DNA of 64,000 nucleotides. Origin: Moheibacter stercoris. GTDB lineage: Bacteria > Bacteroidota > Bacteroidia > Flavobacteriales > Weeksellaceae. The translations under genes and the position numbers were made by a program. This document shows positions 1-8,254 of the stretch, piece after piece. The stretch covers positions 47,011-111,010 of the forward strand of contig NZ_JBEPMO010000009.1 of NCBI RefSeq assembly GCF_040545805.1. The letters run 5' to 3'. Below the pieces are notes generated by a model, which was given only the letters and a program-made list of their open reading frames with translations, made no database searches and was not told the DNA's origin. How positions within the stretch are numbered: position 1 is the stretch's first letter; every line of letters starts with the position of its first letter.

Positions 1-1350
1 TTTGGATGATGGTTCCAATTGACATTTCCAATTCCCTAAACGCATCGTTCCACCTTTGTGGGTAACATTTTTCTGACCTTCCATCAAATTAATGACTGGA
101 TGTGTCGTATGTGCATTAACTTCCGAAGAATCTGCATCTTCTAAACCTAATACATTTCTAGCAAATTCGATGGTCATAATCTGCATACCCAAACAAATAC
201 CAAAGGTTGGAATCTTGTTTCGTCTTGCATAATTTGCCGCCAAAATTTTCCCTTCGATTCCTCTATCTCCAAATCCTGGAGCGATTAAAATTCCATCAAC
301 ACCCGATAATTTTGAGTCGATGTTCTCTGGTGTTAAATCACCTGAATAAACCCATCGAACTTTCACGCCTGTATCGGCTTCAGCACCTGCGTGAGTCAAG
401 GCTTCAGAAATGGATTTATAGGAATCTTGCAAAGAAGTATATTTTCCTACTAGAGCAATTTCAATTTGATTGGACGGATTTTTATGACGCGTCAAGAAAT
501 TTTTCCAACGATCTAAATCGGGTTGGGTTTCGGTAGACAATCCCAAAGTTTCCAACACAACATCGTCAAATTTTTGCTCGTGCAACAACAAAGGAACATC
601 GTAAATCGATTCAGCATCTACGCTTTCAATGACATGTCCTTTTTTCACATTGCAGAACAAAGCTAATTTTTCTTTGACATCTTTTGGTAAGTTATGTTCG
701 GTACGAGTCACCAAAACGTCAGCGCGAATTCCGCTTTCCATCAATTGACGAACAGAGTGCTGCGTAGGTTTTGTTTTCAATTCCCCACTTGCTGCCAAGA
801 ATGGAACCAGAGTCAAATGAATCACCATGGATTCTTTTTCTCCTAAATCCCAAATCATTTGACGCACACTTTCAATATATGGTAAGGATTCAATATCACC
901 TACAGTTCCACCAATTTCGGTGATGATGATATCGTATTTGCCTGAACTACCAAGAAGTTTGATTCGTCTTTTGATTTCGTTCGTAACGTGAGGTACAATC
1001 TGAACGGTTTTCCCTAAATAATCACCTCTTCTCTCCTTTTCAATAACCGTTTGGTAGATTCTACCCGTTGTAACATTATTGGCTTGAGAAGTAGCACGAT
1101 TTAAGAAACGTTCGTAGTGACCTAAATCCAAATCGGTTTCCGCACCATCTTCCGTCACATAACATTCGCCATGTTCATACGGATTTAAGGTTCCTGGATC
1201 GACATTTAAATAAGGGTCAAACTTTTGAATGGTGACTGAATACCCTCTTGCCTGCAATAACATACCAAGCGAAGAAGCGACAATACCTTTACCAAGTGAA
1301 GATGTTACACCACCTGTAACGAAGATAAATTTTGGTGAATTTGATTTCAT
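1..1350 (-). CDS. pyrG: CTP synthase, C-terminus cut by window edge
   Basis: Makes CTP from UTP, ATP and glutamine, the last step of de novo pyrimidine nucleotide synthesis, in the cytoplasm. Reading leftwards from an ATG at 1350, 450 codons stay open to base 1. The N-terminal synthetase domain starts with 'FVTGGVTSSLGKGIVASSLG', followed by 'DPGTLNPYEHGECYVTEDG', both typical of CTP synthase. The glutamine amidotransferase domain has its nucleophile in 'FGICLGMQ' near residue 390. The family is usually about 535-540 residues, so roughly 90 are missing beyond the window. The start is the first ATG and gives the normal family N-terminus. Identification is very safe. Confidence 0.97.
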   Translation of the reverse strand, partial: MKSNSPKFIFVTGGVTSSLGKGIVASSLGMLLQARGYSVTIQKFDPYLNVDPGTLNPYEHGECYVTEDGAETDLDLGHYERFLNRATSQANNVTTGRIYQTVIEKERRGDYLGKTVQIVPHVTNEIKRRIKLLGSSGKYDIIITEIGGTVGDIESLPYIESVRQMIWDLGEKESMVIHLTLVPFLAASGELKTKPTQHSVRQLMESGIRADVLVTRTEHNLPKDVKEKLALFCNVKKGHVIESVDAESIYDVPLLLHEQKFDDVVLETLGLSTETQPDLDRWKNFLTRHKNPSNQIEIALVGKYTSLQDSYKSISEALTHAGAEADTGVKVRWVYSGDLTPENIDSKLSGVDGILIAPGFGDRGIEGKILAANYARRNKIPTFGICLGMQIMTIEFARNVLGLEDADSSEVNAHTTHPVINLMEGQKNVTHKGGTMRLGNWKCQLEPSSK

Positions 1351-1561
1351 TGAGATTATTAATTCAATGGCTGCAAAATTACGACAAATTATTGAGTTTT
1401 AGTTGGCGAAATTGGAATAAGAATAAAACATGAGTGAAATCAGGAAACTTAGAAGCAATTTGGAATTAATTTGAAAATTCAAATTCAAAATTTAGTTGGA
1501 AATAGAGAGGAAACACAAATAGAAAAATACCTTTTGAAGAAGAAAATGTAAGGCACAAAAA

Positions 1562-1660
1562 AAGGCAAGCTTACTACATCACACCGCTACGACCGGATAC
1601 CCTTGCTGTGTTCCCACCCTGGGGGATTGACCAGGAGCTGGTTGTGTAGGACTTGCCCGG
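1562..1660 (-). ncRNA. ffs: Signal recognition particle RNA, small bacterial type
   Basis: About 97 nt lie between pyrG and lnt. On the minus strand the ends pair (GGCAAG at 1652-1657 with CTTGCC at 1564-1569). The middle carries the SRP-like GGTCA, a C-rich strand with GGGAACACAGCAAGGG, and the matching CCGG, as in the SRP core helix 8 that binds Ffh. The strand is supported by a TTG/TACCTTTG promoter directly upstream on the minus strand, placed to start transcription at about 1658. The SRP receptor gene ftsY lies 2.7 kb away. A covariance-model search would settle the exact ends. Confidence 0.85.
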
Positions 1661-1662
1661 CG

Positions 1663-1690
1663 CAAAGGTACAATATTTTTAGAATCTCAA
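1663..1690 (-). promoter_or_regulatory. Bacteroidota-type promoter of the SRP RNA
   Basis: On the minus strand there is a TTG (complement of 1688-1690), 17 bases, then TACCTTTG (complement of 1663-1670), matching the Bacteroidota -33 TTTG / -7 TAnnTTTG pattern. The -7 box ends five bases before the paired 5' end of the SRP RNA. Confidence 0.6.
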
Positions 1691-1777
1691 AAATTTAAAA
1701 CAGCTTTCTGTTATGAAAAAAATCAGCTTATTGGAAAACCTATGTTCATCCCATTGATTTCCTTTAACTTTGCTCCT

Positions 1778-3442
1778 ATGTTAAAATTTGTCATTTACGC
1801 AATTCTATCAGGGCTTATTCTGGCATTGGGTTGGCCTACACATGGATTTCCTTTATTATTGTTTTTTGGATTGGTGCCTTTATTGTTTGCCGAGAACAAA
1901 ATTGTCCAAATGGAAAATCTTAAAAGGAAAGGATGGAAAATCTTTGGTATTTCCTATTTGACATTTTTCGTTTGGAATGCCATAGGGATTTGGTGGCTGC
2001 ATTATGCCCAAGAAGTAAATAGTAACGGAGAATTACAGAACTCTTGGATTTCGTATTTGTTCCCCGTTATTGCTAATTCCCTTTTAATGTCTATTGTTTT
2101 CCAATTGTACCATTGGGTGAAAAAGAAAGCAGGATATACCTATGGACTTCCTTTTCTTCCTGCAATTTGGATGAGTTTTGAGAAATTTCATTTGAATTGG
2201 GAAATGACATGGCCTTGGTTCAATTTTGGAAACGGATTTGCCAATTATCCAAAATGGATACAATGGTACGAATACACTGGAACCTTTGGCGGAACACTTT
2301 GGATTTTGGTTGGAAACCTAATTATTTTCTACTTTTTATATGCCTATATTAATTTAAAGGAGAAAAAATACCTTCGAAAATTAATCCTATATAGTGTTTT
2401 ATGGATTGGCGTTCCGATTGGGATTTCTTATGCCATTTATTATTCCTACGAAGAAAAAGGAGAGGAAATCACTGCCTTGGCTTTACAACCAAAATTGGAT
2501 CCATATACCGAAAAGTATTCCAAAGAATCTGTTCAAATTGTCCACGAATTAATTGAATTAGCGCATACCAAATTAACGCCTGAAGTTCAATTTGTGGTAG
2601 CTCCCGAAACAGCCTTCCCAGGATCTGGACCAGGATTGAACATCGATAAATTGGAAGAAGATTATTTAATTCAAAACATCAGAAGAGGCTTTTCAGCATT
2701 TCCAAACACAACGTTTGTATCAGGTGTTGAATTGATGCGTTTTTATCCGTACGAGAAATTCGCTACCAAAACTGCTTCGAAATACGGTAGATCAGATGTT
2801 TGGTATGATGTGATGAATTCGGGCATTCAATTGAATACGCAAGATCCTATTCAATATTACCACAAATCGAAATTGGTTGTTGGTGTAGAACATTTCCCTT
2901 ATATGTCAGTATTGAAGCCTTTGATGGGTGATATCATGTTGAATTTTGGAGGAACCGTTCGAACGCATTTGACGCAAGAAGATCGTACGGTGTTTAAAAA
3001 TTCTTTTAATAATGCGGTAATTGCTCCGATTATTTGTTATGAATCTGTCTATGGTGAATTCGTAACGGGATATGTCAAAAATGGAGCGAATGTTTTGTTC
3101 ATCATGACCAATGACTCTTGGTGGGGAAATTCAGATGGTCATCGCGAATTATTAGCATTTGGAAACGTTCGAGCCATTGAAACTCGAAGAGATATTGTTC
3201 GTGCAGCGAATTCGGGAGTTTCCGCTTTTATTAATCAAAAAGGCGAAATCACTTCCAACCTTCCCTACGAAACCAAAGGAGCCTTGTTAGGTAAAGCAAA
3301 ATTGAATAATGAACTTACTTTTTACAGCCAACATGGTGATTATTTAGCGAGAATCGGCTTATTGATTGCCGGAATTCTTTTGGGGTATGTCATTTCATTG
3401 GAAATTTTGCAATTTCTCAAAAAGAAAAAGATTAGAAAATAA
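1778..3442 (+). CDS. lnt: Apolipoprotein N-acyltransferase
   Basis: Adds the third acyl chain to the N-terminal cysteine of lipoproteins in the inner membrane. The N-terminal part has several hydrophobic membrane segments, followed by a carbon-nitrogen hydrolase domain. The likely catalytic triad is the Glu in 'VAPETAFPG' (about residue 277), the Lys in 'YHKSKLVVG' (about 365) and the Cys in 'IICYESVYG' (about 420), with the family motif 'TNDSWWGNSDG' after it. A final membrane helix ends in a basic tail. An upstream in-frame ATG at 1742 exists, but 1778 gives 'MLKFVIYAILSG', a normal start, and a TAACTTTG box (1765-1772) lies between the two. Length 554 residues, within the family range. Confidence 0.93.
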   Translation: MLKFVIYAILSGLILALGWPTHGFPLLLFFGLVPLLFAENKIVQMENLKRKGWKIFGISYLTFFVWNAIGIWWLHYAQEVNSNGELQNSWISYLFPVIANSLLMSIVFQLYHWVKKKAGYTYGLPFLPAIWMSFEKFHLNWEMTWPWFNFGNGFANYPKWIQWYEYTGTFGGTLWILVGNLIIFYFLYAYINLKEKKYLRKLILYSVLWIGVPIGISYAIYYSYEEKGEEITALALQPKLDPYTEKYSKESVQIVHELIELAHTKLTPEVQFVVAPETAFPGSGPGLNIDKLEEDYLIQNIRRGFSAFPNTTFVSGVELMRFYPYEKFATKTASKYGRSDVWYDVMNSGIQLNTQDPIQYYHKSKLVVGVEHFPYMSVLKPLMGDIMLNFGGTVRTHLTQEDRTVFKNSFNNAVIAPIICYESVYGEFVTGYVKNGANVLFIMTNDSWWGNSDGHRELLAFGNVRAIETRRDIVRAANSGVSAFINQKGEITSNLPYETKGALLGKAKLNNELTFYSQHGDYLARIGLLIAGILLGYVISLEILQFLKKKKIRK

Positions 3443-3548
3443 TATTAACAAAAACTGCAAATAATAGGAATAGTTTTGCCTAATTTTGAATAGGAATTTG
3501 AAGTATTTCTGAGAAGAATAAAAATTCTACAAAAAAATAGAGGTAAAC

Positions 3549-3582
3549 TTTTGTTTTTCTAAAAATTAAATTCCTATCTTTG
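3549..3582 (+). promoter_or_regulatory. Promoter of the rpmB-rpmG-DUF4295 operon
   Basis: TTTTG (3549-3553), 21 bases, then TATCTTTG (3575-3582), followed by a 23-base leader before the rpmB ATG. This is one of the clearest -33/-7 promoters in the window. Confidence 0.65.
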
Positions 3583-3605
3583 CAGACCGAAAAAATCAGG
3601 AACAA

Positions 3606-3842
3606 ATGTCGAAAGTTTGTCAAATCACAGGAAAGAAAAGAATGGTGGGAAACAATGTTTCTCATGCTAACAATAAAACAAAACGCACATTTGATGTGAA
3701 TTTGTTTAAAAAGAAGTTTTTTATGCCAGAAACTGGTGAGTGGATTACTTTGAAAGTTTCTGCTCGTGGGCTTAAAACCATCAATAAAATTGGTGTTGAA
3801 GAAGCAGTTAAACGTGGTCGTAAAAACGGATTAATCGATTAA
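3606..3842 (+). CDS. rpmB: 50S ribosomal protein L28
   Basis: Structural protein of the large ribosomal subunit. The 78-residue basic protein begins 'MSKVCQITGKKRMVGNNVSH', the typical L28 start, and continues with 'TKRTFDVNLFKKKFF' and 'LKVSARGLKTINKIG'. Length matches the family. It is the first gene of a three-gene run with L33 and a DUF4295 protein (11 and 9 bases between them), an arrangement common in Bacteroidota. A good TATCTTTG promoter precedes it. Confidence 0.97.
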   Translation: MSKVCQITGKKRMVGNNVSHANNKTKRTFDVNLFKKKFFMPETGEWITLKVSARGLKTINKIGVEEAVKRGRKNGLID

Positions 3843-3853
3843 TATCATTCATC

Positions 3854-4036
3854 ATGGCAAAGAAAGGAAATAGAGTACAAGTAATTTTGGAATGTACCGA
3901 GCACAAAGAAAGCGGAATGCCGGGAATGTCTCGATACATCACGACTAAGAATAAGAAAAATACTCCAGACAGAATTGAATTGAAAAAATTCAACCCTGTA
4001 TTGAGAAGATATACGTTACACAAAGAAATCAAATAA
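3854..4036 (+). CDS. rpmG: 50S ribosomal protein L33
   Basis: Small large-subunit ribosomal protein of 60 residues, beginning 'MAKKGNRVQVILECTEHKES' and ending 'RYTLHKEIK'. The L33 core 'YITTKNKKNTPDRIELKKF' is clear. Only one Cys is left of the usual zinc ribbon, so this is the zinc-free form. It sits 11 bases after rpmB and 9 before the DUF4295 gene and should be co-transcribed with both. Confidence 0.96.
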   Translation: MAKKGNRVQVILECTEHKESGMPGMSRYITTKNKKNTPDRIELKKFNPVLRRYTLHKEIK

Positions 4037-4045
4037 TAGCGAACC

Positions 4046-4195
4046 ATGGCAAAGAAGACCGTAGCAACCTTGCAAACAGGTGCATCTAAGAAAATGACTA
4101 AGGCTATCAAAATGGTTAAGTCACCGAAAACTGGCGCATATATTTTTGAAGAAAAAATTGTGAACGCTGACGATGTAGAAAGCTTTTTCAAATAA
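4046..4195 (+). CDS. DUF4295 family small basic protein
   Basis: A 49-residue basic protein starting 'MAKKTVATLQTGASKKMTKA' and ending 'ADDVESFFK'. Short proteins of this family (DUF4295) commonly follow rpmG in Bacteroidota, and the position here (9 bases after rpmG, before a terminator) fits. Function is not established. Its basic, lysine-rich nature and operon membership suggest a ribosome-associated role, which is inference. ATG start; no other start is possible. Confidence 0.88.
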   Translation: MAKKTVATLQTGASKKMTKAIKMVKSPKTGAYIFEEKIVNADDVESFFK

Positions 4196-4239
4196 GTCTT
4201 AGATTTAAGATAAATTTGTAAAATAATTTTAAAGGTTTT

Positions 4240-4266
4240 AAGGTCGCTAATAGTGGCCTTTTTTTA
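4240..4266 (+). terminator. Terminator of the rpmB operon
   Basis: A nine-pair stem with two G-T wobbles (AAGGTCGCT / AGTGGCCTT) and a three-base loop, followed by seven Ts. It lies between the DUF4295 gene and ftsY. Confidence 0.75.
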
Positions 4267-4305
4267 TTGGAACAAATCGTATCTTTACGAGCAAAATAAA
4301 TTGTT

Positions 4306-5262
4306 GTGAGCTGGTTTAAAAAAATTTTAGGAAAAGAAAGTAAAGAAAAACTAGATGAAGGTCTAGAAAAGTCAAAACAATCCTTTTTCGACAAATTAAG
4401 TCGTTCTGTCGCTGGAAAGTCCAAAGTTGACGATGATGTATTGGACAATTTGGAAGAAGTATTGATCACTTCAGATGTTGGAGTTGAAACTACTTTGAAA
4501 ATCATCAAACGTATTGAAGAACGAGTAGCGCGAGATAAATATTTAAACACAAGCGAACTCAACGTTATTCTTCGTGAAGAAATTGCTGGTTTATTGTCTG
4601 AAAACAATACCCAATCTCAAAGAGGATATGAAATTCCTGCCATGGACGAACCTTATGTCATCATGGTTGTAGGAGTCAATGGTGTTGGAAAGACAACGAC
4701 TATTGGAAAATTGGCCAATCAATTCAAATTAAACGGAAAAAAAGTAGTTCTTGGTGCTGCAGACACCTTCCGCGCAGCAGCTGTTGATCAATTGGTCATT
4801 TGGTCAGAAAGAGTGGGCGTTCCTATTGTGAAACAAGCCATGGGTTCAGATCCTGCCTCTGTTGCATTTGACACTTTACAATCTGCCAAAGCTCAAGGTG
4901 CAGATGTTGTCATTATCGATACCGCTGGTCGTTTGCATAATAAAATCAATTTGATGAACGAATTGTCCAAAATCAAACGTGTTATGCAAAAGGTTTCTCC
5001 CAATGCTCCTCACGAAGTATTATTGGTTTTAGATGGTTCCACGGGTCAAAATGCATTTGAACAAGCCAAACAATTCACTCAAGCTACAGAAGTTTCTTCT
5101 CTTGCTGTGACCAAATTAGATGGTACAGCAAAAGGAGGTGTAGTCATTGGAATTTCAGATCAATTTCAAATTCCGGTGAAATACATTGGAGTTGGTGAAG
5201 GAATCAACGATCTTCAAGCATTTGATAAATTTGAATTTGTCGATAGTTTCTTTAGTAAATAA
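4306..5262 (+). CDS. ftsY: Signal recognition particle receptor FtsY
   Basis: GTPase receptor that docks SRP-ribosome complexes at the inner membrane. The 318 residues hold the N domain (helical, about 1-105) and G domain: P-loop 'GVNGVGKTTTIGKLA' near residue 125, 'DTFRAAAVDQL', 'DTAGRLHN', and 'TKLDGTAKGG' near 265. There is only a short basic start ('MSWFKKILGKE') instead of the long acidic A domain of E. coli, as in many Bacteroidota. The start is GTG at 4306; it gives the family N-terminus and no ATG fits better. The SRP RNA gene is 2.6 kb upstream on the other strand. Confidence 0.96.
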   Translation: MSWFKKILGKESKEKLDEGLEKSKQSFFDKLSRSVAGKSKVDDDVLDNLEEVLITSDVGVETTLKIIKRIEERVARDKYLNTSELNVILREEIAGLLSENNTQSQRGYEIPAMDEPYVIMVVGVNGVGKTTTIGKLANQFKLNGKKVVLGAADTFRAAAVDQLVIWSERVGVPIVKQAMGSDPASVAFDTLQSAKAQGADVVIIDTAGRLHNKINLMNELSKIKRVMQKVSPNAPHEVLLVLDGSTGQNAFEQAKQFTQATEVSSLAVTKLDGTAKGGVVIGISDQFQIPVKYIGVGEGINDLQAFDKFEFVDSFFSK

Positions 5263-5294
5263 ACACTTCCCATAAAAGTTCATTAGAAGTTATA

Positions 5295-5330
5295 CACCCA
5301 AATTAGGACTTGTAATATTGGGTGCTTCAT
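5295..5330 (+). terminator. Weak terminator-like hairpin after ftsY
   Basis: CACCCAA (5295-5301) pairs with TTGGGTG (5318-5324) around a 16-base loop, followed by a T-rich stretch. The loop is long and the T run is interrupted, so support is modest. Confidence 0.35.
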
Positions 5331-5353
5331 TTTCTGCATCTAGTTTTAGAGCA

Positions 5354-5393
5354 TAAAAAAATCCTTCCAATATAAGGGGCTATGGAAGGATTT
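5354..5393 (-). terminator. Strong minus-strand terminator of the candidate small RNA
   Basis: AAATCCTTCCA (5359-5369) pairs with TGGAAGGATTT (5383-5393); on the minus strand the stem is followed by a run of Ts (complement of 5355-5361). Confidence 0.65.
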
Positions 5394-5484
5394 AGATAGG
5401 TCTAAAATTAGCATCTAATTTTTCTTACAACTAAACACACAGTTTATAAGAATCACCTATACATTTAAATTAAATCTCTTGCTA
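5354..5484 (-). ncRNA. Candidate small RNA between ftsY and a T9SS gene
   Basis: On the minus strand a TATCTTTG box (complement of 5485-5492) is followed about 90 bases later by a strong intrinsic terminator (11-pair stem 5359-5369 / 5383-5393 and a seven-base T run), giving a transcript of roughly 130 nt. No open reading frame of note lies inside. It contains a seven-pair hairpin AAATTAG/CTAATTT. The preceding minus-strand gene has its own terminators at 5529-5587, so the downstream terminator serves another transcript. No clear -33 element is visible and the family is not recognised; 6S-Flavo and similar models should be tested. Confidence 0.35.
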
Positions 5485-5528
5485 CAAAGATAGGATGACC
5501 TTCCTAAAAATTTATAAGGGTATTTCCT

Positions 5529-5587
5529 GAAAAAAAACAGGAAAAATCCTGTATAAAAATCCCTTCCATGTGGAAAGGATTTTTTAT
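5529..5587 (-). terminator. Tandem terminators after the T9SS repeat protein
   Basis: Two hairpins in series. First is 5557-5567 / 5572-5582 with one C-A mismatch, with A/T runs on both sides so it could act in either direction. Then ACAGGA/TCCTGT (5537-5542 / 5547-5552), followed on the minus strand by eight Ts. Confidence 0.6.
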
Positions 5588-5615
5588 AGAAAGTCAAATA
5601 GAGAGGTAATGATTT

Positions 5616-6743
5616 TTATTTTTTAATTAACTTAATGGATTCAGTTCCTTTATCTGTTTTGACTTGAGCTAAATAAACTCCAGGAGACAAACTACTTACG
5701 GATAATGAAACGGATTTTTCATCAAAGGAATTTTCTAACAGAATTTGACCTGCCATATTCATTATTTTCACTTCTTGAATCAATTGATCTGAAGTCAAAG
5801 TCACCAAATCTTTCATTGGGTTTGGAAATGATTTTAAACTATTCTGGCTATTCACATCTTCAACCGACATCGACTCATCCAAAACAAAAACATCAAATAC
5901 ATTTCCCAAAGGAATATCTGCACTATCCTCACTGCAAATGACCCATTTGACAATAGTCGGATTAAAATAAAGATAAGTGACATGGTCTAAATAGTCTCCA
6001 TCCCACATATGCGAATACACCAATTTTGCATTGGGATTATTGTTTAATAAGGGATGGTCCAATCGTACACAGTCAAATGGAGTATTGATTGCGTCACTCT
6101 TTATACGGAAAGTTTGAATACCTGATTCTCCAGCAACAGCTACATGATAGGTACTTGGGTGAATAAAAGCTGTTAAATCCTCAAAAAACACGCCTCGGTT
6201 GGAACCGCCATAATTGAATAGACCAATGTTTTTATTGATTCTCTCGTTAACAAAGACATGGGTAACAACTGCATTTCTATTTGGCTGATTATCTAATAAT
6301 GGATTCGTAATAATAGAGGCTGCATTGATTACATTGGTACTAGTTGCAAGATGTTGAATAGAATAATTGGAATCTGGTACATAGACCATATATTTTGCAT
6401 CTTGAGTATGTACACTACTATCCTCATTATAAATCAACCATCTTCCAGCGGCCGCATCATAATATACACCAGATATTTTGTTGTTTACTACTCCATTCCA
6501 AACATGTGAAACAATAGGTCGAGCATTTGGGTTATTATTTAACAAAGGATGATCCATTATAGTTCCATCACCACCTGACGAATTAACAGGATCTGATGTA
6601 TGAATGAAGATTTTCCCATCATTTCCACCTTCTGTATTATAAGTTACAGTTTGATTATGGTTAAATTGAAATTGGGAACGATCACTCTGGGCATGTAAGC
6701 TGATTACACAAAAAGCTAGTAAGGTTGTAAATATTGTTTTCAT
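5616..6743 (-). CDS. Secreted three-repeat protein with T9SS sorting domain
   Basis: A 375-residue exported protein. A signal peptide (residues 1-19, ending 'SLHAQ') is followed by three copies of a module of about 57 residues at about 64-120, 146-202 and 229-285. Each starts like 'HPLLNNNPNA' and goes on with a Thr/Ser-His-x-Trp or Phe motif and a 'xWxIxNED'-like end. The modules resemble DUF7452-type repeats of Bacteroidota secreted proteins. Residues 305-375 form a type A T9SS sorting domain ('FPNPMKDLVTLTS' ... 'LSPGVYLAQVKTDKGTES'), predicting export across the outer membrane. The ligand or function is unknown. The second repeat is the most divergent. It stands alone, with tandem terminators downstream. 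Confidence 0.85.
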   Translation of the reverse strand: MKTIFTTLLAFCVISLHAQSDRSQFQFNHNQTVTYNTEGGNDGKIFIHTSDPVNSSGGDGTIMDHPLLNNNPNARPIVSHVWNGVVNNKISGVYYDAAAGRWLIYNEDSSVHTQDAKYMVYVPDSNYSIQHLATSTNVINAASIITNPLLDNQPNRNAVVTHVFVNERINKNIGLFNYGGSNRGVFFEDLTAFIHPSTYHVAVAGESGIQTFRIKSDAINTPFDCVRLDHPLLNNNPNAKLVYSHMWDGDYLDHVTYLYFNPTIVKWVICSEDSADIPLGNVFDVFVLDESMSVEDVNSQNSLKSFPNPMKDLVTLTSDQLIQEVKIMNMAGQILLENSFDEKSVSLSVSSLSPGVYLAQVKTDKGTESIKLIKK

Positions 6744-6845
6744 TGTAATAATATTAATTTGAAAACAAAATTATCATGCGAACTCCATCTCTATTCCTAG
6801 AAATTCACCAACTGCGAAATCTAATTGATCAATGGTAAATGGACA

Positions 6846-6873
6846 TAAAAAAAGGAGCAATTTCTTGCTCCTT
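6846..6873 (-). terminator. Terminator of the SurA-like operon
   Basis: AAGGAGCAA (6852-6860) pairs with TTGCTCCTT (6865-6873) around a four-base loop. On the minus strand the stem is followed by a T run (complement of 6847-6853). Confidence 0.8.
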
Positions 6874-6895
6874 CTTTCTTATTATAATCCTTGCT

Positions 6896-8254
6896 TTAAT
6901 TTTCTTTTCTCCAATCCAATCGGAAATCACAATCGTCGTTTTCGCTATGAATTTTCACAAATGTGTCGCTAATTTGTTCACCAACCCATTTCATCACCGT
7001 TTCTTGACGTTTCGTATTGATCGTCAAATTTTTCAAACGTGCATAATCTGTTTCCAAATTAATTTTGTGCGCAGGGATGGTTTGATTCAATTTCACAAAT
7101 CGTAAAACTGGTTGACGATTGAATTCATCTTCAAAAGGTTCTGAAATTCCTCCATCTTCCATTCCAGCAATAGCCATAAGCAATTTGGTTGGCAATTTGG
7201 AACGATCCATTCTATCTTCTCCTGTGTTGTCGTCTGATAAAACTCCAGCGTTGTATTTCGTATATTTATCTACCGAATATTTCAAAGCTGCTTCTTTGAA
7301 CGTCAATTCTCCTTTGTCAATATCTTGGATAATCTTCTGAATTTTCTCTTTGGTTACGGCAATTTCTTCTGGCGTTGGTTTCAATTGAATTAAGATATGA
7401 CGGATGTCCAATTCTTGTCCTCTTCTTTTTTCCAACATCGCAATATGGTACCCAAAATCTGTTTTGAATGGTTCGGAAACTTCCCCTTCTTGCAAATTGA
7501 ACACAACCGCATCAAATTCTGGAACCATTTGACCTCTTTTTACATTTTTGATCAAACCTCCGTTGGAAGCCGATCCCGGATCATTGGAATACAAAATCGC
7601 TTTGGTTGAAAAACTAGCTCCATCCAAAACTTCTTGTCTGTATTGCGACAATTGATCAATTACATTTTGTTCATTTTCTGGAAATATCTCTGGATAGACA
7701 ACAATATGACTCAAGCTAACTTCTTCAGGAATGTCTGGCAATTCATCTTTGTATTGGTTGTAAAAATTACGAACCTCTTCTGGTGTCGCATCCAATCCTT
7801 TGGTAATTAAATTTTGTTTTTCGTTGGCATAGGCTTGATCCTTGATAATTCCACGAAGTTCCAACTTCATTTCAGCCATCGTATTCATCCCAAAGTAAGC
7901 CAAGATTTCTTGTTCACTTCCTTGCGTTAAGAAATGTTGAATTCTCGCATCTACCTGACGGTCAACTTGATCGTTGGTAATATTAATCAAGGTATCTTCT
8001 TTTGCTTTTGATAAAAGTAGCTTCTCAATTAAAATATTCTCCAAGAATTCGCATTGGTTTTCTACTTGATACCCTTGCATTTTGGCCTGAATATAATCTC
8101 GTTCGATGTCAGAATTTAAAATAATTTCGTCTCCAACAACGGCTGCAACACCATCAAGTTTAAGTTGATTCATCGGATTATTAGCCTTTTGAGCAAATCC
8201 TTCCAGAGAAATCAAACTCAGGATAAGTGTTAAAAAATATGCTTTAATTTTCAT
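6896..8254 (-). CDS. SurA-like periplasmic peptidyl-prolyl isomerase
   Basis: Probable periplasmic chaperone for outer-membrane proteins. It has 452 residues, with a signal peptide ending 'LEGFAQ', a SurA N-terminal helical region (about 25-165), then two parvulin/PpiC domains: the first starts near 'VSLSHIVVYPE' (about 180) and contains 'GGLIKNVKRGQMVPEF', the second starts at 'LDIRHILIQLKP' (about 285). A C-terminal helix follows. An in-frame ATG five codons earlier (8269) exists, but 8254 puts the Met directly at the signal peptide. That start overlaps the stop of the upstream lipoprotein gene by 11 bases, so the two are probably translationally coupled. A terminator follows. Confidence 0.87.
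   Translation of the reverse strand: MKIKAYFLTLILSLISLEGFAQKANNPMNQLKLDGVAAVVGDEIILNSDIERDYIQAKMQGYQVENQCEFLENILIEKLLLSKAKEDTLINITNDQVDRQVDARIQHFLTQGSEQEILAYFGMNTMAEMKLELRGIIKDQAYANEKQNLITKGLDATPEEVRNFYNQYKDELPDIPEEVSLSHIVVYPEIFPENEQNVIDQLSQYRQEVLDGASFSTKAILYSNDPGSASNGGLIKNVKRGQMVPEFDAVVFNLQEGEVSEPFKTDFGYHIAMLEKRRGQELDIRHILIQLKPTPEEIAVTKEKIQKIIQDIDKGELTFKEAALKYSVDKYTKYNAGVLSDDNTGEDRMDRSKLPTKLLMAIAGMEDGGISEPFEDEFNRQPVLRFVKLNQTIPAHKINLETDYARLKNLTINTKRQETVMKWVGEQISDTFVKIHSENDDCDFRLDWRKEN

Noticed and set aside
4188..4607. 139-codon minus-strand frame over the ftsY start
   Set aside because: Overlaps the terminator and ftsY in antisense, with no protein-like features.
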